NCBI GenBank assembly: GCA_025716855.1
Contig: JAIXMQ010000039.1
Span: forward strand, 62,001-126,000
Direction: 5' to 3'
Origin: Pilaira anomala
Taxonomy: Eukaryota; Mucoromycota; Mucoromycetes; Mucorales; Mucoraceae
Length of the DNA: 64,000 bases
Position numbers and translations under genes: made by a program. This document shows positions 13,205-25,170 of this stretch, one piece after another; the first letter of the stretch is position 1, and each line of letters begins with the position of its first letter. The notes under the pieces were generated by a model, which saw only the letters and a program-made list of their open reading frames with translations, searched no databases and had not been told where the DNA came from.

Positions 13205-14234
13205 AAGAAAATAAGAAAAGGAAGTTGTACCAAGTAAATGTGTATTAGAAGCCCTTTTAAAAGGGTGACTCACAAGAAGATCGAGTTTTTTTCATTGACA
13301 CAACCATCTTCCACTGTCGATAGTTTATGTCCTAGGTTTTATCCCAAGACTGCCAAAGAATAAGGTCGGATCAGAAAATTGAGTCCGTACAATTGGCGTA
13401 ACTATTATCTTCCCTTTCCTTTTTTCTCGAAAATACACAACACTTACCAATGGGTACACTCAAAATTGACTACTTTTTAAAATCCCAGATGGTCCGCCAC
13501 CGTAAAACGGATACTGTATAGCCCACCACCAGCTGCCATAACAAGTGTCCACTGTCAATAGTTGATACCTCAGGTTTTATCCCAAGACTGCCATAGAATA
13601 AAACTGAATGAGAAGATACCAAAGATGGGAAAATGAACAATAACAGAAAACGATACCCGCAAAAAAAGATAATTGAGATTACATCCTAAAAAAAATGAAA
13701 TAGGTCAAAAAGGTGATAAGAAATATGTCCATATATATCCTTTGCCATCATTATATATACACAACAACAAAAATACCCCCCCCCTTTTTTTTACCTTTGA
13801 CTATCAATAAACCAAGACCAGTCATGAGTAAATTGTTTGACATCAAAAAGGATTCACAGAACCAAGTTTAAAGAATGGATTCCTTAGCAATACCAGCATT
13901 AGCACCAATATCACCAGAACAAGCATTCGCACCAATATCATCAGCACCAATATCACCAACACACGTCTGTTCTCATAAAGAGGTCAAGGATCAACTACAT
14001 CAACTTTCCTTACCACAATAGAACATGATACTCGACAAAAGAAACCCAGAACGAAACTGGTATAAAATATTATAAAACTCATACAGTAATACACTTAACC
14101 CTCGAAAAGCAAACTTTTGGAGCCGGGAATCATCCGGTGGTAAAGTTAATTACTGCAGCAAAAAGAAAAGTCGAGATCTGTACTATTGCAACAGCATGCA
14201 ACTAGAGTATTACACTTCAAGAAGTGCTGATTGA

Positions 14235-15460
14235 GGGATGTCAGAACATCATGAATGTTCTGCGATACGGAAATCGCGACATACGCAACACAACCATACA
14301 ATAGAATACATACCTGGCTAAAGATGAGCGAAGATTGAGATCATATCATCGAGAAACCTTTCAGAAATAACTTGCTTGCCATCGAAAGAGATTCACAGAA
14401 CCAAGTCTTACCCTTCATGATTGAATTTCTTATCAACACTAGCGCCAACACCAGCAACGACTACAATTTGATCGGAACAAGCACCAGCAAACGTTTGCTC
14501 CAGCTAGCTTCCTTAATAAGGAATCAGTCTTCAAGAACGCCTGTTCAACCAACCATTGTGAGAAAAGAATAAGAGAGTAGCATATATAAGAAAGAAAAAA
14601 AGAAAAAAAGGAAACGAAGGGATGAGGAAGACGTGGATTAGAATCTTGTCAAAAAAAAAAAAAAAAAAAAAAAGGCTCATGAAGAAGATCGAGCTTTTTC
14701 ATTGACATAACTATCTTCCACTGTCAATAGTCTATGTCCCAGGTTTAACCCCAAGACTGCCAAAGAATAAGACTAGATAAGAAAATCGAGCCCTTACAAT
14801 TGGCGTAACTATCTTCCACTGTCGATAGTTGATGCCCTAGGTTTTATCCCAAGACTACCTAAGAGTAAGTAGATCAAATAGAAAAAAGGATCAAGCCTTC
14901 CTCATTGACGTAACTATCTCCCACTGTCGATAGTTGATGTCCCAGGTTTTATCCCAAGACTGTCAAAGATTAAGAAGATTGAACCAAAAGTATTGCAGCA
15001 GCATGCAGCTAGAGCTGATTGAGGGATGTCAGAACATTATGAATGTTCTGCGATACGGACATCGCAACATGCCCAATACAATCACACAATAGAATACATG
15101 CCTGGCAATTAAAAGAAAATGGCGATGGAAACAAATAGGTCAAAGATTAAGAAGATTGAACCAAAAGTATTGCAGCAGCATGCAACTAGAGCTGATTGAG
15201 GGATGTCAGAACATTATGAATGTTCTGCGATACGGACATCGCAACATACCCAATACAATCACACAATAGAATACATGCCTGGCAATTAAAAGAAAATGGG
15301 GAGGGGAACAAATAGGTCAAAGATTAAGAAGATTGAACTAAAACTATTGCAGCAGCATGAAACTAGAGCATTACACTTCAAGAAGTGCTGATTGAGGGAT
15401 GTCAGAACATTATTAATGTTCTGCGATACGGACATCGCAACATACCCAATACAATCACAC
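14235..15460. repeat. Tandem stem-loop blocks, left arm
   Basis: Two hairpin families recur here. Family A has AACTATC, a 10-nt loop, then GATAGTT (14,807-14,830 and 14,912-14,935, degenerate at about 14,709). It is followed by the phrase TTTATCCCAAGACTG. Family B has an outer stem GATGTC/GACATC around an inner stem AGAACATT/AATGTTCT (15,025-15,063, repeated at 15,202 and 15,398 with periods 177 and 196, plus a copy near 14,247). The mirrored array is at 23,060-24,370. Confidence 0.85.
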
Positions 15461-17049
15461 AATAGAGAACATACATGACAATTAAAAGAAAAGGTGAGGG
15501 AAACAAATAGGCAAAATTCCTGTTTAGTGCTTGATGATATAAAAATTGATGACGCGGTTTAAATTTAGTCGCATATAAAAAAATATGCAGATATTTTATA
15601 AGCAGACATCTTATAAAATCCGCTGTTATAACAATGATGCCCTTTAGCAGCAATGTATCTTAAATAGTACGCTTCTTAAAAATTCTGTCTGTTATAAAAA
15701 ATAATAGAAATCCTCTATTGATTTAACTATTTTATTATATTTCATATTTTTATTTCTTTACATATTGGAATCCCTTATATATATTTATCTCTCCATTGTA
15801 TTCTACTCTTAAACTCTATTTTCTTTTCTTTACTTTATCCAAGTTCTTCTGCTTATAAAACAGGAACTAATGCTCACATAAATTCATTGTTACTCATGTA
15901 TAAAGACAGAAGAATAAAGGTCATCACGTATGTACATCATATGTAAAAACTATTTATCATCTTTTTTTTTTTTTTTCTTTTCCATATAGCTTAACTACAT
16001 ATATATGTACTTTAATTACTTTTTTTCTTCTAAAAAGATGATTACTATAATATATACAAGTAGCTGCAAATAATGTGAAATGATTTGATTGTGCTCATTA
16101 TTATAGTTTAAAGATATCATATTCTGGATTTTGCATAGCCATGAATTTGTGCCCCTCACTTATAAAGTCTCTTGCTTTAATAAGTCCTCCTAATAAAAGC
16201 TATTTTTTTTTTTTTTTTTTTACATAGAGAAAAGTTTTATGCTAATGTAACTTTTTCATCAAGTTTTTATGTGCTAGAAGTCATTGAAGTGCTTTAAAGT
16301 CAAATTTTCGATGATTTGAAGATTTTTTTTTAGGTCAAGGTCAAGTAAATATGTTTTAAAACATGAAAAAAGGGTCAGGTATTTATATAAATTTTTTTAG
16401 TCTCGTGATGTCGAAATTAGGTTTCTAATAATCTTGTTGGCTAGCAGCTCTTTGAAGTGGATTAGTTATCTCTTCTGTGTCAACTTTATGGGTTAAATAT
16501 GTAAAAAATATTTCAAATATGTAATCAAAAATAAGGACGTCAAGATAAATGGTTGTGTGTATTATATGTACATTTTTTCTACTTTTATTGACGTTTTGTG
16601 TATGAGTCTCATATTAAATAGGTGTACTAAGTCTGATTAGAAACAAACATACATTTATGCATGTTTTAAATCTCAACAAATTTTGGGCGCTACACATGAC
16701 CGCAAACAGGTTTATTTTAGCACCTTTTTTTTTTCTATTTCTTTCTACCTTTTTTTTTCTTTTTTCTTTTTCTTCTTCAAATAAAACATACACATTCTTT
16801 AAAACTACCTCTTTGATGACATACAAGATATTGTATCAAGAAATGAACAACTTTGAGATGTGCATAATAAATAATATTAGTGGTAAGACATATAACTTTA
16901 TTACGGGAAAAAGTAGCTAACTGTCTAATATATTCCCACGTGTTCTTAAGAATGATTCTACATTATTTTACTTCAAGTCCTTGCGTATAAAATGACTATT
17001 TCTTCCTTGGTTGCTAAGCTTTTGTCTTGATATTGCTTGGTTGGTCTAA

Positions 17050-17420
17050 TACAACGGTTGTTGCCATGGAGAGAATGTCTGATTCAAGATGACTCTATTT
17101 TACGTGTAAGAGATCTTCGTCTGGTTGATACTGTTTGGTGTGTGAAATGTTAGTATAGTCTATACGTATAGTTTAATTGAAAGATTCAGTACTGGCTATC
17201 GAAAACAGCTTTTGACCACGAATAACCGATTCCATTATTTGCTGACTTGCTTCTTAACTGACTCGCAGTACAATATGGGCACCGTAGTCGAGATAGTAGT
17301 GCCATTAGTAGAGATGTTCCATCCATCTGAGGTGGCTTCGTTTCGTTGGGAGGAGATAGCTGGGAAATGGTTTTTTAATTTTACAAAGGTATTTATTTAT
17401 CTTTTTCGCTCATCATGATG
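17050..17420 (+). pseudogene. Relic reading frame, duplicated in both arms
   Basis: A coding-looking frame at 17,212-17,418 contains MGTVVEIVVPLVEMFHPSE and is preceded near 17,096 by a fragment reading ILRVRDLRLVDTVW. The same sequence is at 21,469-21,702 on the minus strand, nearly unchanged. Stops and frame breaks surround both copies. I do not recognise the family. It is probably the remains of a gene carried by the repeat unit. Confidence 0.3.
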
Positions 17421-17635
17421 TATCCGTCAAACATCTCTTTTGTTGACTTTGATGGTTACTATTTGATATGTAATCTCTTTCTCTTTTTAATCTGGCAACA
17501 TGATCTTGACTACTAGTCTTAAATATATGTCTTGAAATAATCCTTGCTCTTAACAGAAACAAAACAAAAAACCAAAAAAACAAAACAAGAAAAAATAATC
17601 AAAAAGTTAAAAGTCAAAAGTCAAAAGTCAAAAAA

Positions 17636-17738
17636 AAAACAAGAAAACAAGAAAACAAGAAAACAAGAAAACAAGAAAACAAGAAAACAAGAAAACAAGA
17701 AAACAAGAAAACAAGAAAACAGGAAAACAAGAAACCAA
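17636..17738. repeat. 8-bp minisatellite (AAAACAAG)n, left arm
   Basis: About twelve copies of AAAACAAG follow a TCAAAAG triplet repeat. It is mirrored at about 21,167-21,275 in the right arm with almost the same copy number. The frames it opens on either strand are artefacts of the repeat. Confidence 0.9.
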
Positions 17739-18146
17739 AAAATTAAAAAATCAAAAAATCAAAAAATCAAACAAAGCTACTATAACTGCTCTAGCTAATC
17801 CGGGAAGCATCTTTTACACATCTCTCTTCATTTACTCGCCTAAGATAAAGTACTTGCAAGCTTTTATACTTTTAAATTCCCAAACTCGGGGCCTTCATAT
17901 CAAAATTACATGTCAATTCATATCTGGCTCTATCCTTACACAGACATAACTGGTGGTTTATCTTCTCTGAAGTATCTTTCAATCCGGGTCAAATATTTGC
18001 TACAATTATCCGTTTTGCAAACATTCGTATACATCAATTTAATCTTTCTACTCTACATGTCCATCTTGAATTTATTTAAAATCACCACTGCATACCTTTT
18101 CTAAAAAAAAAAAAAACCTAAACTAATTCAAAGCCTCCCACATATT

Positions 18147-20757
18147 CTTGTCTTAAAAATTTCGCGTCTCCAAGACCCACAACTTGTCCATACTAAAAAA
18201 ATGGTGCTCTATATAAGGGCGCAAAAATGGGAAAAAAAGCACCTTCAATAGTAAATCCTTGTGATTACCATAAACATCAGTTGCCATAATATTGTAACAT
18301 ACCATAAACAACACCTGCCATAATATTGTAATTACCATAAAAAACTTAAAAACTTAAAAACTCAATACAAAATTAAAACTTACAAAGCTAAATACGGTAA
18401 ATATCAAAACTAACTAGAATTTAATATGACTACTAAAAGCCTTATACCATAGAAATACAACATAACAAAAACGTCACTATAAAACTTACAAGCTATAAAT
18501 TAGAATATAAACACAATCACTATAAATAAATAAATAAATAAAATCCCAATAATTTTTTTATTTTTTATCATTTTAAAATAAACTCTTACCACATACTACG
18601 TCTTTAACTGATTTACTTATTCTGATAGTTTTACATACGCCGCCTCACTACAAATACTGATTGAACGAGAAAAAAAAAAACGGATTCGTTATATAAAACA
18701 ACCTTCATGTTTGAAAAAAAAAGATTGAGCTTAAGCCATAGGAAGTTATGGCTCATCATTATCATCTTTAATTGAAAGAGCTCTTCTAAACTAAAATAAT
18801 AATCATCTTTCTATATCTTGAATATCCTGATGAGTTGTGTTTGAATAAGGACCATCTTTTTGATGGGTTGAAATGAACCTATACCCAATTACTTCTCTAC
18901 TTTTGAATATAAACATTCTACTCTTTCGAACTGACCATATATAATTGTGGATCACATCTACTCGATTGGATAACAACGTACATAACTCCTAACTAAAGAG
19001 CACCTTGTAATTATTTATATGGTTGTTATTAGTCTGGATTCCGTTGTTACAGATTTCATTGGTAAATCCACATACTTTTAAATTGAGAAGAACTATTTTT
19101 TTAAGGAATTTATTTATGTACTTTAAAAAAAAGTCATGGAAAGTAAAAAATCACGTCAAGTACATGTAGAGAAAAAAAATTAATGCAAAAACACGCTTCT
19201 TTGATATCAAACTTTAATGAAAAAGGTGTATAAACTCTGTTGCTTTTTTCAAAAAAAAAAAAAAAAAAAAAAAAAGTTGTTTACTTTGTTTTTATAACGC
19301 GACTTCCCATAAACAAAATGTGCTGAGTGATAAACCTAGTAACTAACAAAACAAATGATAAAATTTAATTTTTTAAGGTCGCTTTTAACGTTTTATTCAA
19401 GATCCAAATCAGGCTTCGGTAAGTCAGAAGCTCCTAATTCAACTTCATTGGTACTTATAGCTTCATTTAACAATAAAATTTTCCAAATAAATCATGTCTA
19501 AAACCAACTGAAGTGAAAAAAAGTCGTTTTTATCCAGCAGAGATATTCGTAAATTGTTTATTTGTGTTCTCATTTCGAAAAGAGAAGAAATTGTTGTTTC
19601 TAGAAAAATCAAGATGGTGGAATATATTATGTACATATCTTGAAGTTTTATTGTAAGCTATAAAAAAACTCTCTTGCTTTTGATGTTAATAATGACGATA
19701 GATAGCAACGCTACACTCCAGTCAACTTTTCTGTTGGTTTGCAGACGTATAAAAAAGTCGAACTTTTTTTACAGCTGCATACATTTATTCTGAAAGGTCC
19801 AGCAGCATACTTCCTTATTTTTTTATTTGCTTATACACTCACTTTTAAAACTTTTATAACCTATACTCTTTATATTATGATTATTTGATTATACAAGTGA
19901 TTACTTTATTTTACATGTAATATCTATTTAAATAAAATGATATAGGAACTCACAATAATAATATCTCAGAGGCCCAATAACCTCCTAGGGTCTTCGTTTA
20001 GGGTCCCAACTACACAAAACCTGTACACAACTTTATGCATTGGGCCACTACCCGGGCATATCTGAGCGAGCTCTACTCGAAACCAGGCTAGGCGGCACAA
20101 GTAAGGGCGGAAGGCCTCTCTATCAATTGCTCAAGTTTAGGGCTATAGTATAAGACTAGAACTGTGAGAAAGAAATTGTCTTTATTTACATGTATTTACT
20201 AAGATATTTATATATTTTACTATGGAAAGAAAAGTAAGGGGCTTTATTTATCTTTATTTTTTTTCTAACACATCCAGCTGAATCCAAGAAATATGTTTGG
20301 TTTTGTTAAAGAATTTTGACTCGTGTTACAGAAAAAGAAATAGTCTAAATTCATTTAAAGAAGTTTGCACGAATTACAATATCGGTATGATTTAACTCCC
20401 TTATACTAAACGTTTATCATTTGAATTGAATTCAGTTGATATAAACAAAGCATAATTAGAAAGAGGTGTTTACGTTGCAGATACCAATTGCTATCGTAAA
20501 TCAGCACTGTACGCACACAAAAATTATGCCTTTTTCCTTCTTACGTTCTTAAAAAACAACATGGTAAATATCTATCTTTTAATGCGAATGAGTAATCAAT
20601 CAATATTTATACTACAATAAGGTCACTTGTTTCATCGAAATAAAATTGACAAAAAGAAATGAATGGTTATAAATTGATTCAAAAGGAAAAAGAAGTGATG
20701 GCAGCTTTATTTTTGCATGTAAGAGATGAATGTAAGAAATTTATTTATGTACTATTT
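18147..20757. other. Core (spacer) between the palindrome arms
   Basis: About 2.6 kb of single-copy, AT-rich sequence with no gene that I can support. Two things stand out. About 18,785-18,960 resembles 55,475-55,640 (TCTTCTAAACTAAAATAATAA and following). A locally GC-rich island lies at 19,965-20,120 (separate entry). The rest shows nothing beyond A/T runs. Confidence 0.75.
19916..20272 (+). repeat. GC-rich structured island; possible solo LTR
   Basis: Within the AT-rich core, 19,965-20,120 is clearly richer in G and C. It has two sets of complementary segments: AGAGGCC (19,968-19,974) with GGCCTCT (20,113-20,119), and GGCCCAAT (19,971-19,978) with ATTGGGCC (20,039-20,046). A TG start near 19,916 and a CTAACA end near 20,270, with a TATAGTATAAG in between, would suit a solo LTR of about 355 bp. 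I found no matching target-site duplication. A structured RNA is the alternative. Confidence 0.3.
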
Positions 20758-23059
20758 AATATGTGAGAGACTTTGAATTAGTTTAATTTAGTTTTTTTTT
20801 TATAGAAAAGGTACCTATGTAGTGGTAATTTTAAATTAATTCAAGATGGATATGTAGTGTAGGGAGATTGAACTGATGTGTACAAGTGTTTGCAAAACGG
20901 ATAATTGTAGCAAATATTTGACCCGGATTGAAAGATACTTCAGAGAAGATAAACCACCAGTTATGTCTGTGTAAGGATAGAGCCAGATATGAATTGACAT
21001 GTAATTTTGATATGAAGGCCCGAGTTTGGGAATTTAAAAGTATAAAAGCTTGCAAGTACTTTATCTTAGGCGAGTAAATGAAGAGAGATGTGTAAAAGAT
21101 GCTTCCCGGATTAGCTAGAGCAGTTATAGTAGCTTTGTTTGATTTTTTGATTTTTTGATTTTTTAATTTTTTGGTTTCTTGTTTTCCTGTTTTCTTGTTT
21201 TCTTGTTTTCTTGTTTTCTTGTTTTCTTGTTTTCTTGTTTTCTTGTTTTCTTGTTTTCTTGTTTTCTTGTTTTCTTGTTTTTTTTTTGACTTTTGACTTT
21301 TGACTTTTAACTTTTTGATTATTTTTTCTTGTTTTGTTTTTTGGTTTTTGTTTTGTTTCTGTTAAGAGCAAGGATTATTTCAAGACATATATTTAAGACT
21401 AGTAGTCAAGATCATGTTGCCAGATTAAAAAGAGAAAGAGATTACATATCAAATAGTAACCATCAAAGTCAACAAAAGAGATGTTTGACGGATACATCAT
21501 GATGAGCGAAAAAGATAAATAAATACCTTTGTAAAATTAAAAACCATTTCCCAGCTATCTCCTCCCAACGAAACGAAGCCACCTCAGATGGATGGAACAT
21601 CTCTACTAATGGCACTACTATCTCGACTACGGTGCCCATATTGTACTGCGAGTCAGTTAAGAAGCAAGTCAGCAAATAATGGAATCGGTTATTCGTGGTC
21701 AAAAGCTGTTTTCGATAGCCAGTACTGAATCTTTCAATTAAACTATACGTATAGACTATACTAACATTTCACACACCAAACAGTATCAACCAGACGAAGA
21801 TCTCTTTACACGTAAAATAGAGTCATCTTGAATCAGACATTCTCCCCATGGCAACAACCGTTGTATTAGACTAACTAAGCAATATCAAGACAAAAGCTTA
21901 GCAACCAAAGAAGAAATAGTCATTTTATACGCAAGGACTTGAAGTAAAATAAGTGTAGAATCATTCTTAAGAACACGTGGGAATATATTAGACAGTTAGC
22001 TACTTTTTCCCGTAATAAAGTTATATGTCTTACCACTAATATTATTTATTATGCACATTTCAAAGTTGTTCATTTCTTGATACAATATCTTGTAATTCAT
22101 CAAAGAGGTAGTTTTAAAGAATGTGTATGTTTTATTTGAAGAAGAAAAGGAAAAAAGAAAAAAGAAAAAGAAAAAGGGAGAACGAAATAGAAAAAAAAAG
22201 GTGCTAAAATAAACCTGTTTGTGATTATGTGTGGCGCCAAAAATTTGTGGAGATTTAAAACATGCATAAATGTATGTCTGTTTCTTATCAGACTTAGTAC
22301 ACCTATTTAATATGAGATTCATACACAAAACGTCAATAAAAGTAGAAGAAATATACATATAACACACACAACCATTTATCTTGACGTCCTTATTTTTAAC
22401 TACATATTTGAAATATTTTGTACGTATTTAATCCATAAAGTTGATAGGGAAGAGATAATTAATCCACTTCAAAGAGCTGCTAGCCAATAATATGAATAGA
22501 AATCTAATTTCGACATCACGAGACTACAAAAAATATATAAATACCTGGCCCTTTTTTCATGTTTTAAAGTATATTTACTTGACCTTGACCTAAAAAAAAA
22601 AAAAAAAAAAAAATCTTCAAATCATCGAAAATTTGACTTTAAAGCACTTCAATGACTTCCAAACATAAAGACTTGATGAAAAAGCCACATTAGCATGAAA
22701 TTTTTTTCTATGTAAAAAAAACAGCTACTTTATTAGGAGAACTTATTAAAGCAAGAGACTTTATAAGTAGAACACAATGGAGAGATAAATATATATAAGG
22801 GAGTCTAATATGTAAAGAAATAAAAATATGAAATATAATATAATAGTTAAATCAATAGAGAATTTCGATTATTTTTTATAACAGACAGTTAAGATACACT
22901 GCTGTTAAAGAGCATCATTGTTAGGTATTAAGGATAATAAATAAGGGTCTGCATTTTTTTTATATGCGACTAAAACATTTAAACCGCGCCATCAATTTTT
23001 ATATCACCAAGCACTAAACAGGAATTTTGCCTATTTGTTTCTCTCCCTATTTTCTTTTA

Positions 23060-23860
23060 ATTGCCAGGCATGTACTCTATTGTGTGATTGTACTGGGTAT
23101 GTTGCGATGTCCGTATCGCAGAACATTTATAATGCTCTGACATCCCTCAATCAGCACTTCTTGAAGTGTAATGCTCTAGTTTCATGCTGCTGCAATAGTT
23201 TTGGTTCAATCTTCTTAATCTTTCACCTATTGTTTCCATCGTCATCTTCTTTTAATTGCCAGGCATATACTCTATTGTGTGGTTGTGATGCGTATGTTGC
23301 GATGTCCGTATCGCAGAACATTTATAATGCTCTGACATCCCTCAATCAGCACTTCTTGAAGTGTAATGCTCTAGTTTCATGCTGCTGCAATAGTTTTGGT
23401 TCAATCTTCTTAATCTTTCACCTATTGTTTCCATCGTCATCTTCTTTTAATTGCCAGGCATATACTCTATTGTGTGATTGTATTGGGTATGTTGCGATGT
23501 CCGTATCGCAGTACATTCATAATGTTCTGACATCCCTCAATCAGCTCTAGTTGCATGCTGCTGCATTAGTTTTGGTTCAATCTTCTTAATCTTTGACAGT
23601 CTTGGGATAAACCTGGGACATCAACTATCGACAGTGGAAGATAGTTACGTCAATGAGAAAGGCTTGACCCTTCTTTTTTCTATTTGATCTACTTACTCTA
23701 CTTAGGCAGTCTTGGGATAAAACCTAGGGCATCAACTATCGACAGTGGAAGATAGTTACGCCAACTGTAAGGACTCAATTCTCTTATCTAGTCTTATTCT
23801 TTGGCAGTCTTGGGGTTAAACCTGGGACATAAACTATCGACAGTGGAAGATAGTTATGTC
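23060..23860. repeat. Tandem stem-loop blocks, right arm
   Basis: Mirror of the left-arm array. Three tandem copies of the family-B stem-loop block lie at about 23,060-23,580 (the open frame across them is only a consequence of the repeat). Family-A hairpins (AACTATC...GATAGTT) follow at 23,623-23,646, 23,733-23,756 and 23,832-23,855. A further family-B copy is near 24,320. Confidence 0.85.
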
Positions 23861-24779
23861 AATGAAAAAGCTCGATCTTTTCATGAGCCCTTTTTTTTTT
23901 TTGTTAAGATTTTAATCCACATCTTCCTCATCCCTTCTTTTTTTTTTTTGTTAAGATTTTAATCCACATCTTCCTCATCCCTTCTTTTTTTTTTCTTTTT
24001 TATATATGTTACTCTCTTATTCTTTTTCCACCATGGTTGGTTGAAAAGGTGTTCTTGAAAACTGATTTCTTATTAAGGAGGCTAGCTGGAGCAAACGTTT
24101 GCTGGTGTATGTTCTGATCAAGTTGTAGTCATTGCTGGTATTGGCGCTAGTGTTGATAAGAAATTGCAATCATGAAGGGTAAGACTTGGTTCTGTGAATC
24201 GCTTTCGATGGCAAGCAATTTATTTCTGAAAGGTTTCTCGATGATATGATCTCAATCCTCACTTATCTTTGGCCAGGTATGCATTCTATTGTGTGGTTGT
24301 GTTGCGTATGTTGCGATTTCCGTATCGCAGAACATTCATGATGTTCTGACATGCCTCAATCAGCACTTCTTGAAGTGTAATACTCTAGTTGCATGCTGTT
24401 GCAATAGTGCAGATCTCGACTTTTCTTTTTGCTGCAGTAGTTAACTTTACCACCGGATGATTTCCGACTCCAAAAGTTTACTTTTCGAGGGTTAAGTGTA
24501 TTACTGTATGAGTTTTATAATATTTTATGCCAGTTTTGTTCTGGGTTTCTTTTGTCGAGTATCATGTTCTATTGTGGTAAGGAAAGTTGATGTAGTTGAT
24601 CCTAGACTTCTTTATGAGAACAGACGTGTGTTGGTGATATTGGTGCTAATGCTTGTGTTGGAAATATTGGTGCTGATGCTGGTGTCGATAATATTAGTGC
24701 TAATGCTTGTTTTGGTGATATTGGTGCTAATGCTGATGCTGGTGCTAATGCTGGTGTTGGTAATATTGGTGCTAATGCT

Positions 24780-25170
24780 GGTGTTGTTGATATTGGTGTT
24801 GTTGATATTGGTGTTGTTGATATTGGTGTTGTTGATATTGGTGTTGTTGATATTGGTGTTGTTGATATTGGTGTTGTTGATATTGGTGTTGTTGATATTG
24901 GTGTTGTTGATATTGGTGTTGTTGATATTGGTGTTGTTGATATTGGTGTTGTTGATATTGGTACTAATGTTGGTGTTGTTGATATTGGTACTAATGCTGG
25001 TGTTGTTGATATTGGTACTAATGCTGGTGTTGTTGATATTGGTACTAATGCTGGTGTTGTTGATATTGGTACTAATGCTGGTGTTGTTGATATTGGTACT
25101 AATGCTGGTGTTGTTGATATTGGTACTAATACTGGTGTTGTTGATATTGGTACTAATACTGGTGTTGGTG
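24780..25170. repeat. Compound 15-bp/27-bp minisatellite, right arm only
   Basis: About twelve copies of a 15-bp unit (GTTGTTGATATTGGT) are followed by about eight copies of a 27-bp unit made of the same 15 bp plus ACTAATGCTGGT. Both unit lengths are multiples of three, so long open frames appear on both strands (Leu/Val-rich one way, Thr/Pro/Ile-rich the other). The corresponding left-arm place (about 13,890-13,975) holds only a short unexpanded version. Confidence 0.95.

Larger units (their letters stand above)
12446..18146 (+). repeat. Left arm of a giant inverted repeat
   Basis: The sequence matches the reverse complement of 20,758-26,552 over its whole length. The match starts at AGAAAGAAATTGAG on the outside and ends at CACATATT on the inside. 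Near the core (for example 17,190-17,560 against 21,360-21,720) the arms differ by eye almost only in homopolymer length. Further out there are substitutions and indels. About 350 bp at 15,806-16,158 are absent from the right arm. The arm is a composite of stem-loop blocks, minisatellites, an A-run (about 14,651-14,673), an AT microsatellite (about 13,160-13,197) and relics of reading frames. I see no intact gene. Confidence 0.95.

Noticed and set aside
14990..15480. Possible CRISPR-like array of repeated palindromic units
   Set aside because: The repeats are long (about 180-200 bp), tandem without unique spacers, and lie in a eukaryotic genome without cas genes.
17544..17798. Lys/Thr/Gln-rich frame
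   Set aside because: Translation of the AAAACAAG minisatellite; its mirror at 21,111-21,371 is the same artefact.
23035..23550. 171-codon Cys/Ser-rich frame with three internal repeats
   Set aside because: It is the translation of three tandem stem-loop blocks. The left-arm copies are not open in the same way.
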